The notes: a model not told the origin generated them from the sequence alone. Counted from the stretch's first letter, positions 40,301-47,235 are shown. The stretch: 64,000 nucleotides of DNA from Fragum whitleyi (GCA_948146395.1 OX411549.1:24064990-24128989); one strand, 5' to 3'. Program-made: numbers and translations.

Positions 40301-41889
40301 GTACCAAACAGAGCTTAAGAAATCATCTCGAAACAAACAAGGTTTTTTCCCTTAACCCACCAATATAGAAACACCAAATGGCTATTTCGGGCTCTGTCAG
40401 AGCCCATAAAATGGTGACATAGGCTTTTAAAATATGGATTTTTGTATTTTTTTTCAACAATACACACTAAATACATAGCCAAACCAAAGAAATCATTTTA
40501 GGAAAAAAAGTCACATCTCATGAGCCCTCTTTTAGGAAAATACCTATTTTGCTCATATGGGCTCCTTTGAGAGCCCATAAAATCGGGAAATGGGCTCGGA
40601 AAATTTGGACCCGCATAGTTTGCGATTACTTGACCCCTAAACAATCAATTAAAACCAAAAAATTAATTTCAGCACGAAAATCCTACGGGAGCCCCTTTTC
40701 GTACATAAGGAACCGCACTAAATGGAATCAGTCGAATTTTGATTTCGAAGGAACCTCGGTGACAATCAACAACCGCAACCTTAGCATTCTAGATAGAAGG
40801 GCTGCTCAAATTTTTCAGCCGACTAGCGTTTAATGGACCGGTATGAGGGGGCTGATCTCACTGGTATCAAGCGTGTGGAAACCGATGGAGCCGTGTGTAT
40901 GGCGGATATGTATATTGATGAGCTCATGTAATGTATTTTAGATAATTTTATTTATTACAGGTGTAAAAACTGACAAAAGAAATTAACGTGAAACTTATTT
41001 TAAAAGATTTACATATAGGTACCAACAAACTTTGTCATTTAATTCATAAGAAAAACCAGTTTGTGCTTCTGTTTTGATATATGATTTACATATATAAACA
41101 ATATTCAAAATCAGATTATTTTCTTTTTCAGGAGTGGTGTCAGTATAGAGGAAAAGAAAAAAAAGTTTATCTTGACAGTACATTGATATGAAGTCTTTAG
41201 ATATGATTTATCCCAGATAACAAAATACTTGACAATTTGTTTACTCTAATCAGTTAATATGTTGAACATGAACCCTTTATGTGACTCTAATTTAATTTAA
41301 CCCACATGTATGTAAATAATTATTATTTTATCCTGACTGTTGTTAGTTTAATGTATACTCAAATAAAGGCGGATCAGCCAAATGGCGAATCTGCGACTTA
41401 TGGTAAGATTAAACCATGGAGGCAAGATATTGCAAGAATGAATAAAATACAAATAGAATAGTTATTTTTCTGTGATATATTTTTAAACAAACCCCGGATA
41501 CTACGATATACTTTTATCGTAGTATATTTAATTCTTTAGGTCTATACTCTACTTGGAGACGAAAAAAATACGTCCCAATTGGCCCACACATGCCCTGCAG
41601 GATTGCGATCGGAAGAGTTGGCAAAAAGAAGGAAGCGGAATGACATAATTGGCTGTAAGAATACCCATATCAACATTGAATAATGCGGCTGAGCGTTGAT
41701 CTGTTGAAAAACGTCAATGTGAATGTGTTTCAGTGACAACGGACAAACAAATGGTCTCAAGATATTCTACATAACGTTTCGTTGTAAACTTTTTCGCCCT
41801 AAACGAGATTTGTGTTTCATGTCTCCATGAAATGCCGTTATATCCCCACCACGCAACGCATAGCCTGTGGGGAAAAAACCAAACCAAAC

Positions 41890-41922
<33 letters not shown>

Positions 41923-44900
41923 ACGCTTAGCTTTGTCAATGTTGAATACCCTATCATCGATACTAATTACACGAATTAACATGATCTTGTTGACAGTCTG
42001 GCGTTGAAACGTTCTCCCGGAAAGCTTTATCAGCACGTAACACGGCCTGTTTTAAACAATGATGTATAGTAGACGCGCACATCCATCCCCTTTGAGGTCC
42101 TTATATGTCCCATGTCGTCTTCGAAGCCGTTCGGAACCTGTCGCAAACATACCATTGAATGATTTGACCATCAGTTCGTATTGACGTCACCTTGTGGCGC
42201 CCTCGGCGTGGCCTATCATCTATAAACGTAGTTATTGTACAGCTACGGGCAAGTTTCATTATTTTTCGTTGAGGGCAGCATATTCGGCCTACAGTTCAAA
42301 GGAAACACAATCCTGCTTCGACCATACTTAAAACCCAATGAAGTTGTTCGTAAGCCAAACGTCTCATTTCTGTAAAACTTTAAAGAATGTAAGTGTCTTT
42401 ATTTCGGCATGATTACTGGCTAGAATAATCAATGAAAAATTGTGATAAATTGTGCAGACACGTCAATAACGTAAGATTTACCCAATTTGCACGTAACGTA
42501 TGGAAAACACTTTCTCAACACAATAGTTGATTAGAGCGTACACATTTAAACCTAGTATAAGTATCGTACATAGTATTTTGCATAAGGCAATACTATTTGA
42601 AAGATCCAAGGGTATTTTGGGTGGTAACTTTTTAATGACGCTGAGTATAAATCAAGAGTTGACTACAAAATTATTGAAAACTTTACAAAAGCTTGGACTA
42701 TTGTCTCCGAAGACTTCATTTTGTGAACCGAGAAAGGGTTGTGAAAAATACCACGAAGGCGTGAATTTTATATATTTCCACTAAACATTTCTTATTTCCA
42801 ATTTCAATAACATTCCTTAGACCTGATTAATAATTGCGTAATCAAAAGAATAAAATGTCAGTCTCCTGAAATATCAATGTTATCTGGTCTTTGCTGTGAG
42901 AAATTATCATGACTCAGCAAAACCTCGTCATGAAAAATTCTTCAAACCTCGATCAGATAACATTGATATTTTAAGATACTTAGATTTTTTTCTTGTTTTT
43001 TTTTGTAAAATGTGTGTAGGATATAAATGTTTATGAAAAAGATATTATAACATTTTAACCAAATAACGTCTACATAAATTTTGAATAGTGCGTAATTGTC
43101 GCTCGCAGTTTTAATCATTTTGGGTATATCATCAAATTGACACAAGTCAAAAGATCAGTTGTGACCTTCGTGTTTACGTCTAAAATGTCTTTACAAAATA
43201 TATTTTTTTGCCAATTGGGGATCCATTGAGACTCACTTAAAGAAGTTCATAAAGAAAATGTAGTCTCTCAAAAGAAATTAAAAAAAAAAAGAAAAAAAAA
43301 GAAATGTTCGCCTTAGAAGAGTCAATCCTCTTCAGACAGCAATTTTATTGCTATATTTTATGCAATAGCGATGCATTTGTGCACAGTAATCATTGATTAG
43401 ATTAAAAATTTGTCAAAAATCAATATTATGGTTTCAAAGTAAGTATTATTGTCTTATGCAAACAACATGCTACTGATTTTCCGATTCACCAACCTAATAC
43501 TTAAAAATCTACCTATGTAATTTTGAGGGCTTAATTTTAATTTACTTCCTAAACACTTATCAAATTATTGATTCAACCGATTTGCGAAAAAAATCATTTT
43601 TTGGGGAAATTAATACAAAATATTGGGGTCTGAACTTCCACTTAAATATTACGCGTTTTATTTGTTCTGTTTGATACAAGTCACTTTGACAAAAAAGCAA
43701 CCTCAATATAACTGCCTCTTCTGCAGGCAAGGACCATAGGCATTTGGATTCAGGTTTTTATAAGAACTTACATATATCACTATAATGAATATAAACAAGG
43801 TAGTGTGGTCGCTATTTCTAAGGGAACGGATGTTTTTACAAGCAATTCGGTACTCGTTTCTCACGAGTTAACATATCAAGTGACGGAAGCCAAATATGTT
43901 TGTAAAAAACGTCCGTTCTCTTTAACATGGCGGCTGCTCTACTTTCTGTATTATCCATAATAGACTAAGTGATAATGGTAAATTGCTATTAAATCCCACA
44001 TCCAAGTGTCTATGACAAGAACGATGTTTCAGAATCAAATTAGAATAAATGAATTAGCCCTGTAAGCCCAATCGGGAACTCTCGGTGATTATACGGAATA
44101 GACCTCAGGAATAATAAAGCGCCACTCACTTCGCACGTGGTTATATGAAGTCACAATTTTCAACCATTCCGCTAAGATTGACGTTGCATAAAACAAAATC
44201 AACGAAATAAAGAAAGGGGCACATTATGATATGATAAAAAAACGTTGTGTTTTACTACGTTTTGTCATCAAAATACACGGACAGTCGGAAAAAATTAACA
44301 AAGTGTGCTTTTTCAAGCGTATTTAATAACCGAAGTACCACCAGAGGCCAAATTCTTAAAAAAATGACTACACTTAAGCACTTTCAAGTTTATTTAAGTC
44401 CTAGCGATGTTCAAAATGCTGTTAAGCAATTTTGAATACCTGATATTCTTCAAAATCACGAAACATGTACAATTAATTGATGAATGCTTAGAGACGTACA
44501 TTTTTTTTTCATAACAACACCCTTTAACAATTAGGCACAATGCTCAATTTAAAAGACCCGCCCCCGGAAATTAAGATTAAAAAATAGCGATTATATTGCG
44601 CCAGAAGAAAAGCATACTTACCAATTTTTCAAAAAGATACAGTTTGAAATATTTGAAGAAATACCAGTCCGTGTGTTGTTGCTCCAGGACGAGGTCCCAA
44701 TATTTATCCTCGGCTTCGTATCCGAATGAATGAAACTTTTTCTGTGAATCAAATAAGGCACAGGTCGTTGTTTTCATTGTTGACAACAGTCTTCCAGAGT
44801 CCCACAAGTTCATAAACACGTTTGTTGGATTCTGTTTGAAAGTGTGGCGAAATGAGAAAGCGTAGCCAGAAGAAGCCGTGCCGAAGTCTATTGCTGCAAC

Positions 44901-44930
44901 GATTAAGTACCCGTCACCTCCCGACGTCAT
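15468..44930 (-). CDS. HSPA12-like: Heat shock 70 kDa protein 12A/B-like, 5 exons
   Basis: The whole gene is on the minus strand, exons 44930-44622, 19545-19327, 17983-17830, 17101-16758 and 16187-15468. Phases fit at every junction and every intron is GT-AG. The product is 581 residues, close to the usual size of invertebrate HSPA12-like proteins. It is a divergent Hsp70-type ATPase of the actin-like fold, expected in the cytosol. Phosphate-1 motif AIDFGTA is at residues 13-19, EPEAAS at about 189-194, phosphate-2 motif DEGGGIVD at 225-232 (with Ile where Thr is usual), and the adenosine motif VGGFSECPM near 390. There is no signal peptide or membrane segment. Intron 1 is 25 kb and full of transposons. 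A second paralogue lies head-to-head at 57100. Confidence 0.88.
16282..16310. repeat. Poly-A tract in intron 4
   Basis: A run of about 24 A lies in intron 4 of the HSPA12-like gene. It could be the tail of an old retroposon, but no body is recognisable beside it. Confidence 0.7.
16524..16600 (+). repeat. SINE head fragment in intron 4
   Basis: GCCGCCACTATAGCGCAGTT matches, in the opposite orientation, the tRNA-like head of the SINEs at 63558-63828 and 46096-46369. The B-box is decayed (TAGTTTGATTTC) and the body is missing. Confidence 0.65.
16758..17101 (-). CDS. HSPA12-like: HSPA12-like gene 1, exon 4
   Basis: The acceptor TTCAATTCAAG is followed by the rest of the phosphate-2 motif, [11 protein letters not shown]. 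The usual motif is GGGTVD, and the Thr is Ile (ATT) here. The exon continues with [20 protein letters not shown], a conserved HSPA12 region, and ends TTRYAGQ at a GTGAGA donor, phase 0. Confidence 0.9.
17408..17808. mobile_element. MITE-1 copy 3, in HSPA12-like intron 3
   Basis: It is flanked by TA at 17406-17407 and 17809-17810. It starts CAGTTAGTAACAT and ends ATTCATAATTG, with the family hairpin in the centre. It fills more than half of intron 3. Confidence 0.85.
17830..17983 (-). CDS. HSPA12-like: HSPA12-like gene 1, exon 3
   Basis: The acceptor AAATTTTAG precedes [18 protein letters not shown], the EPEAA segment being a family signature. The exon ends in phase 1 inside the phosphate-2 motif (DEG|GG) at a GTGAGT donor. 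MITE-1 copy 3 begins only 20 bp beyond the donor. Confidence 0.9.
18000..19017. other. HSPA12-like intron 2, no element identified
   Basis: Intron sequence (17984-19326) without coding potential. Apart from the element at 19018-19258 I see no recognisable repeat. Confidence 0.5.
19018..19258. mobile_element. GCCTGTGC inverted-repeat element, intron 2
   Basis: The left end TTGAGCCTGCGCTTTACATTTC faces the right end GGAAATGTCTCGCACAGGATCAA as an imperfect inverted repeat. Inner blocks CGCAGAGTCTGACCATAGTC and TATGCACTATATAGATA match the copy at 60532-60757. There is no coding capacity. Confidence 0.75.
19327..19545 (-). CDS. HSPA12-like: HSPA12-like gene 1, exon 2
   Basis: The acceptor TTTCATTCAG precedes [20 protein letters not shown], and a GTAAAA donor follows REAASK. 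It is 219 bp (73 codons, phase 0 at both ends), the same length and phase as the matching exon of gene 2 at 60959-61177. It carries the conserved [20 protein letters not shown] segment of the family. Confidence 0.9.
19561..20320. other. Intron 1, AT-rich; probably LINE 3' region
   Basis: Begins with a TTTATTTATTTGTTTATTT run next to exon 2 and continues without coding potential up to the LINE fragment at 20322. The part after 20032 may be the 3' UTR of that minus-strand LINE. Confidence 0.4.
20322..20600 (-). pseudogene. LINE ORF2 C-terminal fragment
   Basis: About 91 codons contain [30 protein letters not shown] and [15 protein letters not shown]. This is the C-terminal end pattern of CR1/Jockey-like non-LTR retrotransposon reverse transcriptases. 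The copy is truncated at its 5' side near 20600. It lies in intron 1 of the HSPA12-like gene, in the same orientation. Confidence 0.8.
20836..21004 (+). repeat. 5' LTR
   Basis: Starts TGTTATGTTCTAGCAATAGC and ends GATTATAACA, so it has TG...CA ends. It is 169 bp. It differs from the 3' LTR at several sites and by short indels, which indicates an old insertion. Confidence 0.93.
21140..21930 (+). pseudogene. gypsy gag remnant
   Basis: From ATG at 21140 the frame encodes a typical capsid-like protein ([12 protein letters not shown], then [16 protein letters not shown] and a [21 protein letters not shown] segment), broken by TGA at 21203. It shifts frame near 21550 and continues to about 21930 through a nucleocapsid-like part rich in Lys and Arg. 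It cannot make an intact product. Confidence 0.85.
21890..24370 (+). pseudogene. gypsy pol remnant (PR, RT, RNase H, IN)
   Basis: In order: protease with the aspartate motif [10 protein letters not shown] (about 21895), reverse transcriptase with [13 protein letters not shown] (about 22530) and the catalytic ISDDILV (about 22730), RNase H with TDASPVGL and a HYRP-like EYRPGKDN, then integrase with the zinc HHCC region and the catalytic TDNGSPF (about 24195). Several in-frame stops (for example in the RT at about 22524 and 22616) and frameshifts break it. After 24250 the integrase stops and only a C-terminal tail frame reaches a stop at about 24371. The integrase Glu region is lost. Confidence 0.9.
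24372..25450 (+). other. gypsy 3' non-coding region
   Basis: About 1.1 kb between the end of pol and the 3' LTR. It has no coding frame. It may include an inserted or env-like decayed segment, but nothing can be recognised. Confidence 0.5.
25451..25609 (+). repeat. 3' LTR
   Basis: Starts TGTTATGTTCTAGCAATAGC and ends GGTTATAACT, the last base being changed from A. It is slightly shorter than the 5' LTR because it lacks a few bases near GATAGTTAATAAAG. AGGCG follows at once. Confidence 0.92.
25615..26589. other. Intron 1, no gene or element identified
   Basis: AT-rich DNA between the gypsy element and the palindromic transposon at 26590. A short frame at 26279-26518 has no support. Confidence 0.45.
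26785..26862 (+). repeat. tRNA-like SINE head
   Basis: A-box-like TGGTGTAGAGGTTAAG and B-box-like AGTTCAATCC at tRNA spacing, followed by T-rich DNA. No acceptor stem forms, so it is not called a tRNA gene. Confidence 0.5.
27330..27398 (-). repeat. tRNA-like SINE head
   Basis: On the minus strand, TAGCTCAGTCGGTTAAGG is followed by GAGTTCAAATCTC. These are good A- and B-boxes, but the ends do not pair, so it looks like a tRNA-derived repeat or tRNA pseudogene. Confidence 0.5.
27619..29454 (+). CDS. LINE reverse transcriptase ORF2, partial but open
   Basis: The frame is open for 611 codons; the first few belong to the host transposon, so there is no true start codon. It encodes reverse transcriptase of the CR1/L2/Jockey group, which makes cDNA at a nicked target. 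Seen in order: KAAGPDKL (about residue 125), [14 protein letters not shown] (about 187), [10 protein letters not shown] with the first catalytic Asp (about 258), [13 protein letters not shown] (about 312), catalytic FADDTAVY (about 341), and a thumb with [12 protein letters not shown] and [15 protein letters not shown]. The endonuclease and 5' half are missing, so the copy cannot move on its own. No stop or frameshift was found, which suggests a fairly young insertion. Confidence 0.93.
   Translation: MSKLKFSKTTDKVDRNKLFQYLKNSRSDQQGIPPLKQDNVLCTGTKEKADILNQQFQSVFTPLAPPPLSLKNLSLMKVQDLIDQKTITEDAVPQHLQNHTPVMPEIEISELGIIKLLKNLKPKKAAGPDKLKPIVLRELCEELAPIIKVLYEKSIKSGTVPHIWNTANVSPIYKKGDKSISANYRPISLTCILCKVMEHVIASNIVKHLDTNGLMYDLQHGFRERRSCETQIVSLIEDLSRKSSQGKQTDLILLDFSKAFDKVNHSKLLLKLHSYGIRNSTLQWIKAFLSNRSQRVVIEGEESDSVPVTSGVPQGSVLGPILFLAYINDLPENLISQARLFADDTAVYLTLDNISDNTILQRDLDRLQAWEAKWDMEFNPSKCQVIRVTSSRKPLQTQYILHGQVLETVTSARYLGVDISNNLSWQTHINRITSSANKTLGFLKRNVKTKSSKVREAAYQTLVRPQLEYASAVWDPHIKEQINKIEMVQRRAARWTLNDYSQTTSVTSLLSQLNWQTLKERRSIARLCLFYKILYALVAIPLPEYVQPTCRVSRYCHSMTFRQIHTGKNYHKYSFYPMDIVQWNALSENAVASPSLENFRASIGELQHFRP
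27637..29704 (+). mobile_element. 5'-truncated non-LTR retrotransposon (LINE)
   Basis: The element starts inside the ORF2 coding part and ends in a (GATA)n tail at about 29690-29704. AAGTT occurs directly before it (27632-27636) and after it (29705-29709 region), giving a likely target duplication. The flanks join to the centre of the palindromic transposon, as the intact copy at 49445-49500 shows. Confidence 0.88.
29936..30569. other. Intron 1, no gene seen
   Basis: Non-coding. A segment at about 30365-30430 repeats GGTCGTTTAAG and TGTCGCTTAA, a simple internal repeat. Confidence 0.4.
30570..31065 (+). repeat. Interspersed repeat with two approx. 137-bp units
   Basis: Two tandem units each contain TAGTTTTTGACCCCAGTTGA and ATGTGGC(C/A)TCTAGAGTGC. 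The end reads GACGACGGACGACGCACGAC, then AATAGCTCACCTTGAGCAC. This type of repeat is common in bivalve genomes (recalled family knowledge). Confidence 0.7.
31066..33816. other. Intron 1, no gene or element identified
   Basis: About 2.7 kb of AT-rich DNA. The short frames near 31853-32136, 32382-32579 and 33549-33755 show no domain, splice site or repeat pattern that I can support. Confidence 0.4.
33817..34038 (+). CDS. Small frame with two CxxC pairs, unrecognised
   Basis: Seventy-three codons from ATG. The peptide starts MPLVKCIMC and later has WICSRCSR, giving two Cys-x-x-Cys pairs about 36 residues apart, as in a zinc-binding module. The tail is Ser/Thr-rich and runs into SINE-tail sequence. 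It may be the N-terminal piece of a transposon protein left by decay. No family is assigned, and it may not be expressed. Confidence 0.3.
   Translation: MPLVKCIMCSNGLKLHQRRTVNKSIQYFRKTFLLESSDQDWICSRCSRPAYPGCTNASSTTSYTQSSTLLAAG
34035..34152 (+). repeat. SINE 3' part
   Basis: GTTAGGTGCTCCAGCCGCCG, CGATATAGCTGAAAAA and AGCGGCGTTAAACTCCATTC match, in reverse complement, the 3' body of the SINEs at 46096 and 63558. The tRNA-like head is missing here. Confidence 0.75.
34155..35735 (+). pseudogene. Polinton/Maverick-type DNA polymerase B remnant
   Basis: Broken frames encode pieces of a protein-primed family-B DNA polymerase of the Polinton (Maverick) or related virus-like kind. Seen: a YYTAPGLPW segment near 34290, GMRGRISM near 34400, YFDANN near 34500 (the YLDANN palm motif), [13 protein letters not shown] near 35155, and the catalytic YTDTDS near 35265. 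Stops and frameshifts occur throughout, and part of the middle is gone. No other Polinton genes (integrase, ATPase, capsid) are recognised with certainty. The right side is cut by the long-TIR element starting at 36048. Confidence 0.85.
35722..36042 (-). CDS. Conserved-looking frame facing the PolB remnant
   Basis: The minus-strand frame of about 107 codons is open from the edge of the long-TIR element and has no clear start. It has a basic helical beginning ([17 protein letters not shown]), a Cys-His stretch ([12 protein letters not shown]) and a compact C-terminal part ([20 protein letters not shown]). Its composition looks coding, unlike the decayed polymerase beside it. It may belong to the same Polinton-like element, as genes there can be convergent, but I do not recognise the family. 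Confidence 0.4.
   Translation of the reverse strand: MIKRNRELLMMLQDVVKALNKETKKHSPVIKKKVDDAPICHTACVRYLFQPGEQEGGSRRRATGPIWSVDIHTIDYHIMTQGIRVSFDTTGTTERVCQGAIAYCSS
36048..36620 (+). repeat. Left long TIR
   Basis: Pairs with 40170-40720. It contains three GGGCTCTC(G/A)(A/G)AG-type palindromic blocks that read as 'GGGCTCT...GAGCCC' hairpins within the arm. Confidence 0.85.
36700..39600. other. Interior of the long-TIR element; no gene
   Basis: Frames of up to 119 codons (for example 38737-39096 minus) have low-complexity Leu/Ser-rich composition and no known motif. I do not support any as genes. An (AC)n run is at about 39598-39632. Confidence 0.5.
39675..39918. mobile_element. MITE-1 copy 4, inside the right arm
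   Basis: Starts CAATTAAGAACATCGTGAAA after TA, has GGACGGTAAT...ATTACCTCCC in the centre, and ends near TATGATTTAACTG. It is shorter than the other copies. Confidence 0.75.
40170..40720 (-). repeat. Right long TIR
   Basis: Reverse complement of the left arm with many substitutions and small indels, so the element is old or the arms have diverged independently. Weaker pairing may extend further inward. Confidence 0.85.
40724..42859. other. Intron 1, no gene seen
   Basis: Non-coding. There is a poly-A tract at about 41910-41923 (with AACAAAACAAAC before it). The 40549-40833 frame is an accident of the TIR. Confidence 0.45.
42860..42981. mobile_element. Short palindromic MITE, AGTGTCTTAAAA family, copy 1
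   Basis: ATATCAATGTTATCTG at the left faces CAGATAACATTGATAT at the right, about 120 bp apart. The inner ATTATCATGACT faces AGTCATGA-like sequence. A cleaner copy is at 46847-46967. Confidence 0.8.
43820..43924. repeat. Palindromic MITE
   Basis: AAGGGAACGGATGTTTTTACA faces TGTAAAAAACGTCCGTTCTCTTT as inverted repeats 105 bp apart. The centre has CTCGTTTCTCACGAG. Confidence 0.75.
44055..44400. repeat. Interspersed repeat, copy 1 (pair with 61605-61975)
   Basis: Shares with 61605-61975, in the same orientation, blocks such as GGAATAGACCT, TTCGCACGTGG, TGACGTTGCATAAAA and TTCAAGCGTATTTAA. It lacks clear ends, so the class is unknown. Confidence 0.7.
44622..44930 (-). CDS. HSPA12-like: HSPA12-like gene 1, exon 1
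   Basis: It starts at ATG (44930-44928) and ends at a GTAAGT donor, 103 complete codons. It encodes the first ATPase lobe start, [18 protein letters not shown], followed by [20 protein letters not shown] and the family-typical [14 protein letters not shown]. The paralogue at 57100 encodes the same stretch in two exons split after NPLK. Here NPTN continues without an intron. The bases before ATG (TTTTTCAAG) could be a splice acceptor, so a 5' UTR exon is possible. Confidence 0.88.
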
Positions 44931-45048
44931 CTTGAAAAACGAGGTAATTACCGAAATTACATGAAGGTATCAAAGTCTTTCTTAAAAATGGGGTCGCTAT
45001 TTACCTTCCGTGTTTAGAAGTTCGTATTTAAACCGTTATCTCAAGGCT
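44931..45048 (-). promoter_or_regulatory. Upstream region of HSPA12-like gene 1
   Basis: Short region between the start codon and the palindromic element at 45049. No clear TATA box or heat-shock element is visible. A 5' UTR splice acceptor directly before ATG is possible. Confidence 0.3.
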
Positions 45049-45140
45049 AGCCCTGCGTTCAGGATGACAAAACGGTACAAACAGTTTGCCAATTATTCCC
45101 CGCTTTGCATGTGCACTTGCGTGTAAAGCGGGGTATAAGA
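45049..45140. repeat. GCCCTGC palindromic element, copy 2
   Basis: AGCCCTGCGTTCAGGATGAC and CCCCGCTTT...AAAGCGGGG match the copy at 6042-6174. It lies about 120 bp upstream of the start codon of HSPA12-like gene 1, so it could sit in its promoter. Confidence 0.75.
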
Positions 45141-45479
45141 TGGTACTCTTTATTGTAAACAGTATTAACAGTTTATTTAGTATATAAGGCCACTGGCCCA
45201 TCATACAATCAAATGCATACGACAATTAACAATGAGTGACATTGGTTATTATCAGATTAAAATCGTTATATGTCATTAATTTACAAACAAACATTATTTT
45301 TGAAAATCTGGCGTTGATATTCTGTACATGTTTAGGTCAAATTGAATATGCGCTCAGGTGATGATCAATTTTACATTTCAATGTATAATCTTGAATGAAT
45401 AATATGACGTGTACAATCGAACAGACTGAAACATACATAACCTTAATTGCTAAAAACAATTTAGGAACATTTCAGTGTC

Positions 45480-45700
45480 CGCATTTTGTATATCTTCTGA
45501 AAGAATTTTTCCTTCGAAGTCTGAATGCTTCTAGCAAAGAAAATGATTAACATTTTCAAATATTTGTTTCCAGTTTTTCCCATTATCTTGTAAAATTAAT
45601 ATTGAAATGGAAAAGCTTTTTTCCACCCCGATGGAAAATAAATGTTTCTTAGGTTATCAAAATTGGGGCAAATTAGTAAAAGTGAAATTCGTCCTCAACA
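45480..45700 (-). pseudogene. LINE C-terminal remnant, frameshifted
   Basis: On the minus strand VVEDEFHF appears in one frame and LICPNFDNLR in the next, then a helical tail in the third. This is the same EDEFHF...CP block as in the fragment at 11836-12105. At least two frameshifts and a stop show decay. Confidence 0.6.
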
Positions 45701-45884
45701 ACATAGGTATTACGAAACAAATGACAGATTCAAAAATTATAATCAATATTGTTGGGTCTACCCTTTTCAACATTTAGTGCATGACCAGAGCATTTGAAAT
45801 TTGATAGGATACGGCGATGAGAAAGAGGAATATTATCTTGAATAGAATTGATTTCATGTTTACTAATTTGTACATTTATCATAT

Positions 45885-46440
45885 CGTGAAATTGACACTC
45901 ATCTCGATCAAACCCATTCCAAATCACTCTTTCAGCTCTCCAATCATTCATTCAAATCACTTACTTCAATCATCTAAAACCGCTCCGAAAAGGTTAAGAA
46001 ACGCTCCTAAATCGTTCAAAATGATCAATATTTGAATCAAATCGATCAGATTATTGTGTGATTTATTAGCTTGGGTTTTTTAAGCATCTGATCTGTTTGT
46101 TTTTTTGTTTGTTTGAATGGGTTTTACGCCGCTTTCAACAATTTCGCAGTTATATCGCGGCGGCCGGAGCACCTAACAATGGATTCCTTGTATTTCTTTC
46201 ACCCGCACTACTATTACACCCTTTCCTAGCCTCCGACTGCTATCTCATATAGTTTTAGGATTATCGACCCATTGGTGATAGACAAACGTCGGAAAGGTTA
46301 CTTGCCGCCACCGGGGATCGAACCCACGACTTCCAGATTTGCCTAACGAACTGCGCTATGATGGCGGCTGCATCTGATCTGACCCTTAAGATATAAAATC
46401 AGAGAAAATATAGTGTGAAATTATTGACATGACTTGACCT
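45885..46440. mobile_element. MITE-1 copy 5, interrupted by a SINE
   Basis: It starts ATCGTGAAATTGACACTCATC, as in the other copies, and keeps the left half. The AAGC(A/G)TCTGAT block is the target of the SINE at 46096-46369. The right half is decayed and its end uncertain. Confidence 0.6.
46096..46369 (-). mobile_element. tRNA-derived SINE with target duplication
   Basis: Flanked by GCATCTGATCTG at 46084-46095 and 46370-46381. The T-rich left end is the reverse of the tail. The tRNA-like head is at the right, with B-box GGTTCGATCCC and A-box TAGCGCAGTT in reverse complement. Its body ends AGCGGCGTAAAACCC. It has no coding function and is copied by a partner LINE (family knowledge). Confidence 0.88.
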
Positions 46441-46564
46441 TTATGCAATGAATAAATTAACCGATGAATACATTTATCATCGAGGGTAGCCGCAAGCTTT
46501 CGAAAAGCATCGTATTTGGGTTTTAAGAATGTTTGTATAGTGTAATAGTTCCAATACACTCTGT

Positions 46565-46640
46565 TTGACTGCATGGTCGAAGGGTCTAGTCTGATGACTA
46601 CAGGTGCATGGATCGTGAGATCGAATTTGCTTTCATCCCA
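46565..46640 (+). repeat. Possible tRNA-like SINE head
   Basis: TGGTCGAAGGGTCTAG resembles an A-box and GAGATCGAATTTGC a weak B-box, followed by a T-rich stretch. The call is weak. Confidence 0.3.
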
Positions 46641-46846
46641 CGGTTTTTTTTCTTTTTTTATTTTAATTTATTTTTTTCTGTTAGCCCCTATTTGACTGGT
46701 TATCTCGTGATTGAATAACAATAATTGTTATGCAGTTAATTTTAGAAGCAATTTGCATACACTTTCGCCTGAATTTCTTTGATTTTTAAGGGTTTATTAT
46801 GATTGAGCGCTGAAAAATGGTTGCATGATAGACAGAATAACTTGTA

Positions 46847-46967
46847 AGTGTCTTAAAATATCAATGTTATCTGACCTCGGCTGTGAGAAATTATCATGAC
46901 TTGGCACAGTCTCGTCATGATAAATTCTCCCAACCTTGACCAGATAACATTGATATTTTAAGACACT
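46847..46967. mobile_element. Short palindromic MITE, AGTGTCTTAAAA family, copy 2
   Basis: AGTGTCTTAAAATATCAATG at the left and its exact reverse complement at the right are the termini. It is 121 bp long. The centre again pairs ATTATCATGACT with CGTCATGATAAAT. Copy 1 is at 42860-42981. Confidence 0.88.
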
Positions 46968-47169
46968 AACATGTTATTCTCTATTTATGGCATTCTATCT
47001 CCTGAACTCAAATATGGAAAACACAAGACGCTGTCAAAGGGCCTAAAGAGCAAATTTGGTCAAAAATCGATGATCTTTGTGGGATGAGTAACTTGAGTCT
47101 CTGAAGAGTTGTCGTGGTAGAAAATTCGTAAGATAAACGCAAGACATCCGTAGTAAAGTGTTTCACCCC

Positions 47170-47235
47170 CTCCCCCCCCCCCCCAGCAAAATCACCGAAA
47201 AAATATAAAAAGAGGCGTTAAACCCATTCAAACAA
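47170..47235 (+). repeat. SINE 3' tail
   Basis: CCGAAAAAATATAAAAAGAG followed by GCGTTAAACCCATTC matches the 3' end of the SINE family in plus orientation. The rest is lost. Confidence 0.55.

Larger units (their letters stand above)
36048..40720. mobile_element. Long-TIR DNA transposon, 4.67 kb
   Basis: Inverted arms of at least about 560 bp: TAGTGCGGTGCCTTATGTA at 36048 and its reverse complement ending CCGCACTA at 40720, then shared blocks such as GATTTTCGTGCTGAAATT and TTTAATTGATTGTTTA and several ATTTTATGGGCTCTC...GAGCCCATA repeats. Flanking AAT at 36045-36047 and 40721-40723 may be the target duplication. A TA duplication with ends GTGCGG is an alternative. The middle (about 36700-39600) has no transposase, so it is non-autonomous. 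MITE-1 copy 4 is inserted in the right arm. Confidence 0.85.

Noticed and set aside
44577..44621. Reading frame continuing past exon 1 of HSPA12-like gene 1
   Set aside because: GTAAGT donor at 44621-44616 and loss of family similarity show it is intron read-through.
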